Below the pieces are notes generated by a model. It was given only the letters and a program-made list of their open reading frames with translations, made no database searches and was not told the DNA's origin. A stretch of 6,540 nucleotides of DNA from CAYOZL01 sp964408435 (GTDB lineage Bacteria; Bdellovibrionota_C; UBA2361; SZUA-149; CAYOZL01): NCBI GenBank assembly GCA_964408435.1, contig CAYOZL010000084.1, forward strand, positions 1 to 6,540, written 5' to 3'. Numbering within the stretch: position 1 is the first letter of the stretch; each line of letters begins with the position of its first letter. Of this stretch, positions 1-6,089 are shown piece after piece. The position numbers and the translations under genes are program-made.

Positions 1-264
1 ATCTTGGAGTTTTAAATAATTTTTGCCAAAACCATTTTTAGATAAAACATCACCTAAATTTTTTCCATCTGCGTAAAATTCTAATTTAGTTCCGGTAGGA
101 ATTCTGCTGTGCTTGATAGAAAGTTCAATACTTATTGTGCTATCTGTATAAAAAGAAGCTTCAATCTCCCCTGCCCCTGTATGCGGACAGTTTGCATTGG
201 GATACAATTTTGCCTCTAGTTCTTTAGATTTAAAACGAAAAATTTTTCCTAAGAATTTAAACAT
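1..264 (-). CDS. Unrecognised protein, N-terminal 88 residues (cut by left edge)
   Basis: An open frame runs leftward from an ATG at 264-262 to the window edge without a stop, giving 88 codons. It is not in a longer ORF list because its end lies outside. The product starts MFKFLGKIFRFKSKELEAK, a short basic, hydrophobic N-terminus that does not look like a cleaved signal peptide. It is followed by alternating hydrophobic/polar stretches typical of beta strands (EASFYTDSTISIELSIKHS, then GTKLEFYADGKNLGDVL). The pattern 'P-x-G-T-x-L-E-F-Y-A-D-G-x-x-L-G' suggests a small beta-sandwich unit. I do not recognise the family. The gene starts 34 bp after the GTPase stop on the same strand, so it may be the last or next gene of that transcription unit. 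No Shine-Dalgarno sequence precedes the ATG; a TATAAT sits just upstream instead. The reading frame is fairly secure, the function is unknown. Confidence 0.7.
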   Translation of the reverse strand, partial: MFKFLGKIFRFKSKELEAKLYPNANCPHTGAGEIEASFYTDSTISIELSIKHSRIPTGTKLEFYADGKNLGDVLSKNGFGKNYLKLQD

Positions 265-271
265 AGTGTGA

Positions 272-302
272 ATTATATAGCGTAGCTCTTATAAAATGTC
301 AT
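272..302 (-). promoter_or_regulatory. Candidate promoter for the leftmost gene, possibly leaderless
   Basis: On the minus strand a perfect TATAAT (277 to 272) ends seven bases before the ATG at 264. A start of transcription at the usual distance would fall on or next to that ATG, giving a leaderless mRNA. This agrees with the lack of a Shine-Dalgarno motif. The -35 partner is weak: ATGACA (302 to 297) matches five of six consensus bases but needs a 19-bp spacer and overlaps the GTPase stop codon. In such an AT-rich region a TATAAT can arise by chance. Confidence 0.35.
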
Positions 303-1714
303 TTATCTGAAGTCATTAAATCAGCTTTTAGCAGTGGATCAATAATTTTTTCAAGTTTTATTAAATCTTCTTGATCTGCTTTTTCTTCTCTTAGTCTTTT
401 AAAAATTAAATCTAGCTTCCTCTTAGTGGAGAATTCTATTGGTGAAACTAAGTTATTAAAAGCATCTTCCATTTTTATCGTGTCTCTACTAGCGTGGCTT
501 CTTTTTGCAATTAGAATATGATGTAGCCTTGCTCTAGCAAGTAATACAAAGCCTAGGTTTGCATTTTTCGCAGGACCTATCTCTAGGATTTTCTCTCCAA
601 GCGATAACATTAAAACTTTTGTTTCTACTAAAGATTCTCCTCCAAATACGATTGCACTAAAACCAAGAGCTCCACCAATTACAGCTCCTAGCATATGTGT
701 TGCTCCTGCTGTTGCAATATCTATAGTTACTCCCATTGCCGCCCCACTAATTGTAGCTAAGATTGTCATTTCTTCTTTGCTTAAGCCAAATAATTTCCAG
801 CTTTGCTCAGAGAAAAGATCAAAACCTTCTAATTCTTCTAATATCGAACCTTGGGCTTTAAATGAATCTTGGGAATATAGTTTTTCTACCTTTCTTTTTG
901 ATTTAGTTTCTTTTTTCGTTATTTCAGATTTGAATTTGCTCTCGTTCTTTTTTAGTACCGTTTCTTCATCAGCATTTAGCTTTGCTTTAATCTTAAAGCT
1001 TAGGATATCAAAAATAGTATTTGAAATTGTATTAGCGGCTTTATTTATATGTTTTAGACGGTTTTCTTTAAGAACAGATACTGCAGTATTTAAAGACTCT
1101 TTCCATTTTGGTTCTATTGAAGAAAAAGAAGAAAGTAAGTCTAGTCGTTTTTCAAAACTCGCTGTAAGTGGATTAAATATATGAACGACACTAAAAAATT
1201 GTCTAAGTGCATTTGTCCAAGGCTCTACATATGATTCGCCTCCTATTGGGTTTACAATTGCAAGACTAGGTTGCGCGCTCCATCTAAGTATTTCCATTTC
1301 TGCTTCATATTCTGCAGAGTATGGTACTGAGCCGTCAACTACATAAACAATTCCTGCTCCTTCTAGTATTGGTTTTAGTAATCTAGTTTCATCGGGGTAT
1401 TTTTCTTGGTTTTGTTTATTTTCAATAAAGTATTTTAGATTCTCTGGGCGTTTATCAACTGATGTTTCAATACTTTTTAACTCTTCAAGCATTTGTCTCG
1501 GTCTTTGAAACCCGGGGGTATCTATTAAGTTATAAAGGACTTCGCCATCAACAGACATTGGAAAAATATCAGAATGGGTAGTGGTGCCAGGAATAGTTCC
1601 TATTTTTACGCTTCTATCATGTGCCAGTGCAGATACTATGCTTGATTTCCCTTTATTCGGGTGACCAACTACAGCAAAACTAGGTGTTAAATTAGGCTTT
1701 GAATTATTTGTCAT
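299..1714 (-). CDS. GTPase/DUF3482 domain protein
   Basis: This is a TRAFAC-type GTPase followed by a DUF3482 region. Counting from the ATG at 1714 (471 residues), the P-loop GHPNKGKS is at 17-24, a G2-like threonine run GTTTHSD at 43-49 and the G3 motif DTPGF at 65-69. The strand VYVVDG is near 124-129. The normal G4 motif NKxD is absent; at its place is AIVNPIGGE (N155), which fits my memory of this family, whose members have a short 'LNF'-like segment there. A lysine/glutamate-rich, probably coiled stretch spans about 240-280. A Gly/Ala-rich hydrophobic segment at about 317-358 could insert in or lie against the membrane. An upstream ATG at 1735 adds seven residues. I prefer 1714 because AGG lies seven bases before it and the leader before the P-loop then has family-like length. 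The start overlaps the DUF2868 stop by 11 bp, which implies translational coupling. The cellular role of the family is unknown. Confidence 0.9.
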   Translation of the reverse strand: MTNNSKPNLTPSFAVVGHPNKGKSSIVSALAHDRSVKIGTIPGTTTHSDIFPMSVDGEVLYNLIDTPGFQRPRQMLEELKSIETSVDKRPENLKYFIENKQNQEKYPDETRLLKPILEGAGIVYVVDGSVPYSAEYEAEMEILRWSAQPSLAIVNPIGGESYVEPWTNALRQFFSVVHIFNPLTASFEKRLDLLSSFSSIEPKWKESLNTAVSVLKENRLKHINKAANTISNTIFDILSFKIKAKLNADEETVLKKNESKFKSEITKKETKSKRKVEKLYSQDSFKAQGSILEELEGFDLFSEQSWKLFGLSKEEMTILATISGAAMGVTIDIATAGATHMLGAVIGGALGFSAIVFGGESLVETKVLMLSLGEKILEIGPAKNANLGFVLLARARLHHILIAKRSHASRDTIKMEDAFNNLVSPIEFSTKRKLDLIFKRLREEKADQEDLIKLEKIIDPLLKADLMTSDK

Positions 1715-3107
1715 AATACAGCCTAATCCACGCATCGTTTAGCTTCTTAAGTGCTAAAGACCAGGCTTGTTTATGTATTTCTTTAAGATTTTGATTTTCT
1801 AAGCTAATTGCTAACACGCCAATAGTTTTAGCTTCGCCTAGGGCGGATCGCAACTGCTTTAGGAAGTCTGTAAACTCTGCCTTAGGGGGTTCCCAGGATT
1901 TAACAATAATAAGAATGTTGCTACTAGAGCTTACTTTCTTAATAATTTCATTATCTTCTTTTGTGGACTTAAGAACACCTACACTGTGGTAGTTTGATAT
2001 TAATTTCGAATGTTGATTAAAATAATTATTCTTACAAGCTTCAGACCAAATAAGAACTTCAGTGTTTTGTTTTAAAGCAAGCTGTTCAAACTTAAGGCCT
2101 ACTTTTTTCTTTCTTTTTTCTTCTGTACTTTGTGTCCTATCTGTAGTGCTATCTTTGCTAATATTACTACTCTCTGAACTGGAAAGAGAAACAACTTTAG
2201 AATTCATTCTATCTAAGACATCGTTAACCCCTGGAATAATAAGAGCTGTATTTGTAATAGTTTTATTGAGGTTAATAAGGCTATACAGATAGGTAAATAT
2301 ACGAGGAATTAAGCCATATACAATTAAAGACATTACTACGAAAGGCCACCAATAACCGTAAACTTTAGCTTCGAATTTCTCTAGCTTATCTTGTAGTTTG
2401 TAGTACCTGCTATTCTCAACTAGTTCTTCAGTTGGCACTGCATGCTCAACAAAATCGTTCCAAGGCCTTGAAATACTTGATGTAATTGAGTAAACTTTTT
2501 TAGAAGTAATATCAAGTGAGCTACTCCAAGAGAAAGCTAAATCAGTTACTACTACTAGCGTTAAAAAAGTAAGAATAGCTCCTGTAAAAAAAGAGATTGA
2601 AAAAATTTGAGCCAAGTAAACAGTAAATTTCTTTTTTAGTTTTGAAAAAATTATATTATTTTTCTTAGAAAAAGCCTTCCAGGCAACAGGTGTAAGGTTA
2701 GTTAAGATGCCAGTTAAAGAATAGTTACTTGCAAAAAAAAGGAACAAAAAAGAAGTTAGCTGTATAAGGAAAAATAACCCAAGTAATAAAATTAGATTAG
2801 TCGGTATTTTTTCTCTGTAATTACAAAGGCCGTAGATAAAAAAGCCACCAGAGGCAAAACCAGCAAGAACTAGGAAAAGTTTAACTAGTAAGTTTCCTTT
2901 TAATAGCTTTGCTTGATAAGTAATTAAGTCTTCATCTGCAACAGTTTGTAGCCAATTAAAAAGCTGCTTTTTCTTACTGAGCTTAATAGTTTTCTTGCCT
3001 ATTTCTCGCTCTCTTTTTATTAGCTCGTTTAAGTCTTTATTCTCATCAAGCTCAATTTGCTTTTGAAGCAAGAAAGGTAAGGTAATATTTGAGCGACGGA
3101 GTTTCAT
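1704..3107 (-). CDS. DUF2868 family membrane protein, partner of the GTPase
   Basis: The 467-residue product has four predicted membrane helices at about 75-95, 104-126, 165-190 and 254-276. Family-like landmarks I recall for DUF2868 are present: AFSWSSSLDI (191-200) and SRPWNDF (213-219). PTEELVENSRYYKL (225-238) leads into YWWPFVVMSLIVYGLIPRI (252-270). The N-terminus (1-70) is charged and probably cytosolic. After the last helix comes a Ser/Thr-rich low-complexity linker (about 306-330). A soluble domain follows, containing ILIIVKSWEPP and a 'DFLKQLRSALG' segment that also match the family as I remember it. DUF2868 genes commonly sit directly before GTPase/DUF3482 genes, exactly as here, so the likely role is a membrane platform or regulator for that GTPase. 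The function is otherwise unknown. The ATG at 3107 has no good Shine-Dalgarno motif and lies six bases after a possible hairpin. The region is very AT-rich (about 29% GC over the membrane part I counted, 2641-2760). Confidence 0.88.
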   Translation of the reverse strand: MKLRRSNITLPFLLQKQIELDENKDLNELIKREREIGKKTIKLSKKKQLFNWLQTVADEDLITYQAKLLKGNLLVKLFLVLAGFASGGFFIYGLCNYREKIPTNLILLLGLFFLIQLTSFLFLFFASNYSLTGILTNLTPVAWKAFSKKNNIIFSKLKKKFTVYLAQIFSISFFTGAILTFLTLVVVTDLAFSWSSSLDITSKKVYSITSSISRPWNDFVEHAVPTEELVENSRYYKLQDKLEKFEAKVYGYWWPFVVMSLIVYGLIPRIFTYLYSLINLNKTITNTALIIPGVNDVLDRMNSKVVSLSSSESSNISKDSTTDRTQSTEEKRKKKVGLKFEQLALKQNTEVLIWSEACKNNYFNQHSKLISNYHSVGVLKSTKEDNEIIKKVSSSSNILIIVKSWEPPKAEFTDFLKQLRSALGEAKTIGVLAISLENQNLKEIHKQAWSLALKKLNDAWIRLYYDK

Positions 3108-3113
3108 TTAAAT

Positions 3114-3161
3114 AGCTTTTTTTATTCAGAATATAGAATAAATTTGGTTGCTTAAAAAGCT
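3114..3161 (-). promoter_or_regulatory. Possible structured mRNA leader before the DUF2868 gene
   Basis: In the 80-bp gap between the transglycosylase stop and the DUF2868 start, the minus-strand RNA can form two stacked stems. The outer arms are AGCTTTT (3161-3155) and AAAAGCT (3120-3114). The inner arms are TTTATTC (3142-3136) and GAATAAA (3127-3121), with an 8-base loop. The two 3' arms are directly adjacent, so they form one continuous 14-base arm, while the 5' side has a 12-base bulge. The structure ends six bases before the ATG, where a ribosome would bind. It is not followed by a run of U, so it is not a normal terminator. A role in controlling translation or marking an mRNA processing point is inference; AT-rich sequence makes such pairings fairly easy by chance. 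Confidence 0.35.
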
Positions 3162-3187
3162 GATTATTTAGATTGGGATTTATTGGC

Positions 3188-3988
3188 TTAGAGTAATTTA
3201 ACTTTTGAGGCGCTTTTACTTGCACTCTGGAAGATCTCTTGCCACTTTTTTGTTCTGCTAATGATTTTATTCGCATAGCCTCTAACAGATCCTGGGATTC
3301 TTTTCTCACCTCTAAAACTTTTGCTCATGTTCCCTGGCCCCCAATTATAGGCTGCAAGCGCGTGAAACTTATTGCCTTTATAGGATTTCTCTAGAGACTT
3401 TAGATACTTTATTCCAAGCTCAAGATTAATTTTTGGGTCTGTTAATTTTGGAACCACCTTTGATTTAGCAACAATTTTTGCTGTAGCTGGCATGATTTGC
3501 ATCAAGCCTGTAGCTCCTACATGCGATTTTGCATGATTTTTAAAGGAGCTTTCTACAGCAATAACTGAGGTAACATAAAAGGGGTTAACTTCATGTTCTA
3601 TACTAGCTTCTACTATATGTTTCGCTATTTCTCCTGGCTGATTTGCTTTTGGGTAATAAACCGCAATCATACCAGTGATAAACTCTACTAAGCCTGCATA
3701 TTTAGTAGGTGAATCTATAAAACTTTTTCTTAATTGATCTACTTTTCTTTCTCTTTTAAATACAAGCATTGCTTCTTGCATTAGAGGGTCATAATCTGAT
3801 TTTTCACTAAATGTCTTGATTATGTGATTAGAGATATAATCTTCTGAAGTAAGAATGGGTTTGCCTATTAAGCCAATTATGAAGAATAGGAAAGTTGTAG
3901 CGAGAACTTTTTTAGAAAAGAACTTCTTTTTCTTTAAGCTTTTTCTTTGAATTCTTCTTAAATCCTTAATTTGTAGTCCTTGGCTCAA
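3188..3988 (-). CDS. Membrane-anchored SLT-family lytic transglycosylase
   Basis: The 266-residue product carries a soluble-lytic-transglycosylase-like (SLT, lysozyme-like fold) domain over about residues 118-250. The family cleaves the MurNAc-GlcNAc bond of peptidoglycan with formation of 1,6-anhydro-MurNAc. The catalytic glutamate is E146 in AVESSF, followed by GATGLMQIMPATA (158-170) and ALAAYNWGPGNM (210-221), the three hallmark motifs. The N-terminus is strongly basic (KSLKKKKFFSKK) and is followed by a hydrophobic helix at about 28-47 with no lipobox cysteine. An uncleaved inner-membrane anchor with the enzyme in the periplasm is therefore likely. The start codon is TTG, because an in-frame stop lies seven codons upstream, an AAGGA precedes the TTG by five bases, and the next in-frame ATG (residue 70) would remove the membrane helix. 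It is transcribed toward the DUF2868-GTPase pair after an 80-bp gap and divergently from mnmG. It resembles no named E. coli enzyme closely enough for a symbol. Confidence 0.92.
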   Translation of the reverse strand: MSQGLQIKDLRRIQRKSLKKKKFFSKKVLATTFLFFIIGLIGKPILTSEDYISNHIIKTFSEKSDYDPLMQEAMLVFKRERKVDQLRKSFIDSPTKYAGLVEFITGMIAVYYPKANQPGEIAKHIVEASIEHEVNPFYVTSVIAVESSFKNHAKSHVGATGLMQIMPATAKIVAKSKVVPKLTDPKINLELGIKYLKSLEKSYKGNKFHALAAYNWGPGNMSKSFRGEKRIPGSVRGYANKIISRTKKWQEIFQSASKSASKVKLL

Positions 3989-3993
3989 TTTAT

Positions 3994-3998
3994 TCCTT
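3994..3998 (-). promoter_or_regulatory. Shine-Dalgarno site that fixes the TTG start of the transglycosylase
   Basis: AAGGA on the minus strand (3998 to 3994) is followed by five bases and then TTG (3988-3986). It is the clearest ribosome binding site in the window. A second purine run, GAGGAAA, lies a few bases further upstream. Confidence 0.7.
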
Positions 3999-4063
3999 AA
4001 TTTCCTCTATACGCTCATATCAGCTTTTTCAATACTTTTACTTCAATTACAAAGCACTATTAT

Positions 4064-4095
4064 GACGAGTTACCCTACATTTATAGTCGCGTAAC
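4064..4095. repeat. Imperfect direct repeat in the divergent promoter region
   Basis: GACGAGTTAC (4064-4073) and GTCGCGTAAC (4086-4095) agree at seven of ten positions and are 22 bp apart, about two helical turns. They lie in the 181-bp gap between the divergent transglycosylase and mnmG genes. A pair of binding sites for a regulator is possible, but the match is too loose to rely on. Confidence 0.2.
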
Positions 4096-4107
4096 TGTAA
4101 AGAATAG

Positions 4108-4137
4108 TTGTTATTTGTAAGAATCTGAGTTTGTAAT
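4108..4137 (+). promoter_or_regulatory. Candidate sigma70-type promoter of mnmG
   Basis: TTGTTA (4108-4113) and TGTAAT (4132-4137) are separated by 18 bp. The -10 matches five of six consensus bases and the -35 four of six. Transcription would start near 4144, leaving a leader of about 26 bases before the mnmG ATG. That leader can form a small hairpin (TTAGC 4139-4143 with GCTAA 4152-4156). No Shine-Dalgarno motif is visible before the ATG. Confidence 0.4.
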
Positions 4138-4169
4138 TTTAGCATTAAATAGCTAAGCTTACCGCACTT

Positions 4170-6035
4170 ATGAACAATCACTTTGATATTATAGTAGTTG
4201 GCGGAGGCCACGCTGGCTCTGAAGCTGCACTAGTTGCTTCAAGAATGGGCCAAAAGACTGCCCTTTTAACCTTTAGTGAGCAAAAAATTGGGCAAATGTC
4301 TTGTAATCCTGCAATTGGAGGCTTGGGTAAAGGCCAGCTAGTAAAAGAAGTTGATGCGATGTTCGGTGAGATGGGTAGAGCCATTGATGATACTGGTATC
4401 CAGTTCAGAACCTTAAACACTTCAAAAGGCCCTGCGGTTAGGTCTTCTCGTGCTCAGGCAGATAGAGAGCTTTATAAAGATAGAATTAGAAAAGCTGTTA
4501 GAGAGTCTAAGAACCTAGAAGTTATTGAAGGAAAAGCAGGAAAGTTAATTTTAAAAGGTGAGAAAGTAATAGGTATTGAGTCTGAAGCTGGAGACAGTAT
4601 TTATGCTGAACAGGTTATTCTTACTACTGGTACTTTTCTTCGTGGGCTAATGCACGTTGGGGAGAAGAAAACTGAAGGTGGCAGAGTTGGAGAAGATGCA
4701 GCTACTGATTTAAGTGAATCAATTAAGTCTTTAGGGCTCAAAATGGGAAGGATGAAAACAGGAACTCCTCCTCGTTTAAAGCTAGATAGTATCGATTTTT
4801 CAAAAACTACTGAGCAACCTGGCGATACTCCAGTTAAGCCGTTTTCTTTTAGAACTAAAGAAATTAAGCGCGAACAGATTTCATGTTGGATAACCGCAAC
4901 GAATGAGCAAACTCACGAGATTATTAGAAATAACTTTGCTCGCTCTCCTATCTTTAACGGGCAGATTGAATCAGGTGGCCCTCGTTATTGCCCGTCTTTA
5001 GAAGATAAGATTAATCGCTTTGCAGATAAAAATAGCCATAATATTTTTCTAGAACCAGAGGGATTTAACTCAAATATTGTTTATCCAAATGGAATCTCAA
5101 CTAGCTTGCCAGAGGATGTTCAAGCTGAGTTTGTTAGAACCATTAAAGGTTTAGAGAATGTAGAAATCCTACAAATGGGCTACGCAGTAGAATACGACTA
5201 TGTTGACCCAACTGAATTAGATCGAACTTTTAAGGTGAAGCAAATAGATGGTTTGTTTTTAGCTGGGCAAATAAACGGCACTACTGGTTACGAAGAAGCT
5301 GCTGCTCAGGGTTTAATAGCTGGAATAAACGCAGCACTAAAAGTTCAAAACAAAGCACCGCTTATATTTACTAGGGATAGTTCTTATTTAGGTGTTTTAG
5401 CTGATGATTTAACTACTTTAGGGGTATTAGAGCCTTATAGAATGTTTACTTCACGTGCAGAATATCGTCTGCATTTAAGAGAAGATAATGCTGATACGAG
5501 ACTCACACCAATAGCTAGAGAGCTAGGTTTAGTGGATGATAAGAATTGGGCAGAATTTAATCAAAGACAAGAGAACATAAACACTGAAAAAAAACGCTTA
5601 GCAAACACAATTCTAAAACCAATAGAATCCCACAATGCTTGGTTAGATAGTATTAAGTCTCCAAAAGTTAAAGATGGAATCAGCCTTGATAAACTATTAA
5701 GAAGGCCTGAGGTAAAGTATTGCGAAATAGAAAAAAGCGAGTTTGCCCCCTCTCCTTTACTCAGTCAGCTTGAAGCATCAAGAGTTGAAATTGAGCTTAA
5801 ATTTGCAGGTTACTTAAAAAGACAACAAGAAGAGATTGATAGAGTTAAGAAGATGGAAAAACATAGAATTCCTGAGGGTCTTAATTTTAATGAAATTACT
5901 GGTTTAAGTACTGAAATTAAGCAAAGATTACTCGAGGTTAAGCCTGAGACTTTGGCGCAAGCCTCTAGGGTTTCTGGTGTGACTCCCGCCGCTCTTTCTT
6001 TGCTAGCAGTTCATATGAAAAGAGTTACTAGTTAA
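4170..6035 (+). CDS. mnmG: tRNA uridine-5-carboxymethylaminomethyl modification enzyme MnmG (GidA)
   Basis: MnmG is an FAD-dependent cytosolic enzyme. With the GTPase MnmE it installs the (carboxymethyl)aminomethyl group at C5 of the wobble uridine in certain tRNAs, using methylene-tetrahydrofolate and NADH. At 621 residues the product is full length. The FAD-binding Rossmann motif GGGHAGSEAA is at 11-20. The first conserved cysteine is in SCNPAIGGLGKG (C45). The GPAVRSSRAQADR segment is at 87-99, GTPPRL at 198-203 and the second conserved cysteine is in GPRYCPS (C274). The second FAD motif AGQINGTTGYEEAAAQG is at 365-381 and EPYRMFTSRAEYRL at 421-434. The C-terminal helical domain, which binds MnmE and tRNA in the family, ends with a typical SRVSGVTPAAL segment. 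The ATG at 4170 puts the Rossmann strand at the usual distance from the N-terminus. The gene stands alone: divergent from the transglycosylase and convergent with the next gene, without rsmG, par genes or mnmE beside it in the window. Confidence 0.98.
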   Translation: MNNHFDIIVVGGGHAGSEAALVASRMGQKTALLTFSEQKIGQMSCNPAIGGLGKGQLVKEVDAMFGEMGRAIDDTGIQFRTLNTSKGPAVRSSRAQADRELYKDRIRKAVRESKNLEVIEGKAGKLILKGEKVIGIESEAGDSIYAEQVILTTGTFLRGLMHVGEKKTEGGRVGEDAATDLSESIKSLGLKMGRMKTGTPPRLKLDSIDFSKTTEQPGDTPVKPFSFRTKEIKREQISCWITATNEQTHEIIRNNFARSPIFNGQIESGGPRYCPSLEDKINRFADKNSHNIFLEPEGFNSNIVYPNGISTSLPEDVQAEFVRTIKGLENVEILQMGYAVEYDYVDPTELDRTFKVKQIDGLFLAGQINGTTGYEEAAAQGLIAGINAALKVQNKAPLIFTRDSSYLGVLADDLTTLGVLEPYRMFTSRAEYRLHLREDNADTRLTPIARELGLVDDKNWAEFNQRQENINTEKKRLANTILKPIESHNAWLDSIKSPKVKDGISLDKLLRRPEVKYCEIEKSEFAPSPLLSQLEASRVEIELKFAGYLKRQQEEIDRVKKMEKHRIPEGLNFNEITGLSTEIKQRLLEVKPETLAQASRVSGVTPAALSLLAVHMKRVTS

Positions 6036-6044
6036 ATAATTTGT

Positions 6045-6073
6045 AGCGCTAATAGACTCCTTTCTAAAGCGCT
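6045..6073. repeat. Repeated palindrome AGCGCT in the convergent gap
   Basis: AGCGCT, itself a palindrome, occurs at 6045-6050 and 6068-6073 with 17 bases between. The two copies could pair as a 6-bp stem in transcripts from either strand. The place, between two converging genes only 54 bp apart, would suit a bidirectional terminator, but there is no clean U-run and the stem is short. No better terminator is visible here. Confidence 0.25.
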
Positions 6074-6089
6074 TGAGTGGATAGGTAGC

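Noticed and set aside
777..1184. 135-codon open frame on the plus strand
   Set aside because: It lies antisense inside the GTPase/DUF3482 gene, encodes a Ser/Phe-rich sequence typical of a reverse reading of Lys/Glu-rich codons, and matches no family.
1715..1735. Upstream ATG start (478 residues) for the GTPase
   Set aside because: The extra seven residues have no better ribosome site, increase the overlap with the upstream gene to 32 bp and give an unusually long leader before the P-loop.
2062..2292. 76-codon plus-strand frame with hydrophobic stretches
   Set aside because: It is antisense to the Ser-rich linker and adjoining part of the DUF2868 gene. Its apparent hydrophobicity comes from reversed Ser/Lys/Glu codons.
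3121..3142. Rho-independent terminator after the transglycosylase gene
   Set aside because: The stem is pure A/T except for one pair and on the minus strand it is followed by A residues, not U.
3052..3309. 85-codon minus-strand frame bridging the transglycosylase end and DUF2868 start
   Set aside because: It overlaps two well-supported genes in another frame, has Lys/Asn-rich random-looking content and no ribosome binding site.
3989..4169. Replication origin beside mnmG
   Set aside because: mnmG is often near oriC, but I found no DnaA box (TTATNCACA on either strand) and no AT-rich 13-mer cluster in this gap.
4178..4420. 80-codon minus-strand frame opposite the mnmG start
   Set aside because: It is a mirror of the conserved MnmG FAD-binding region, where the coding constraint is fully explained by the plus strand.
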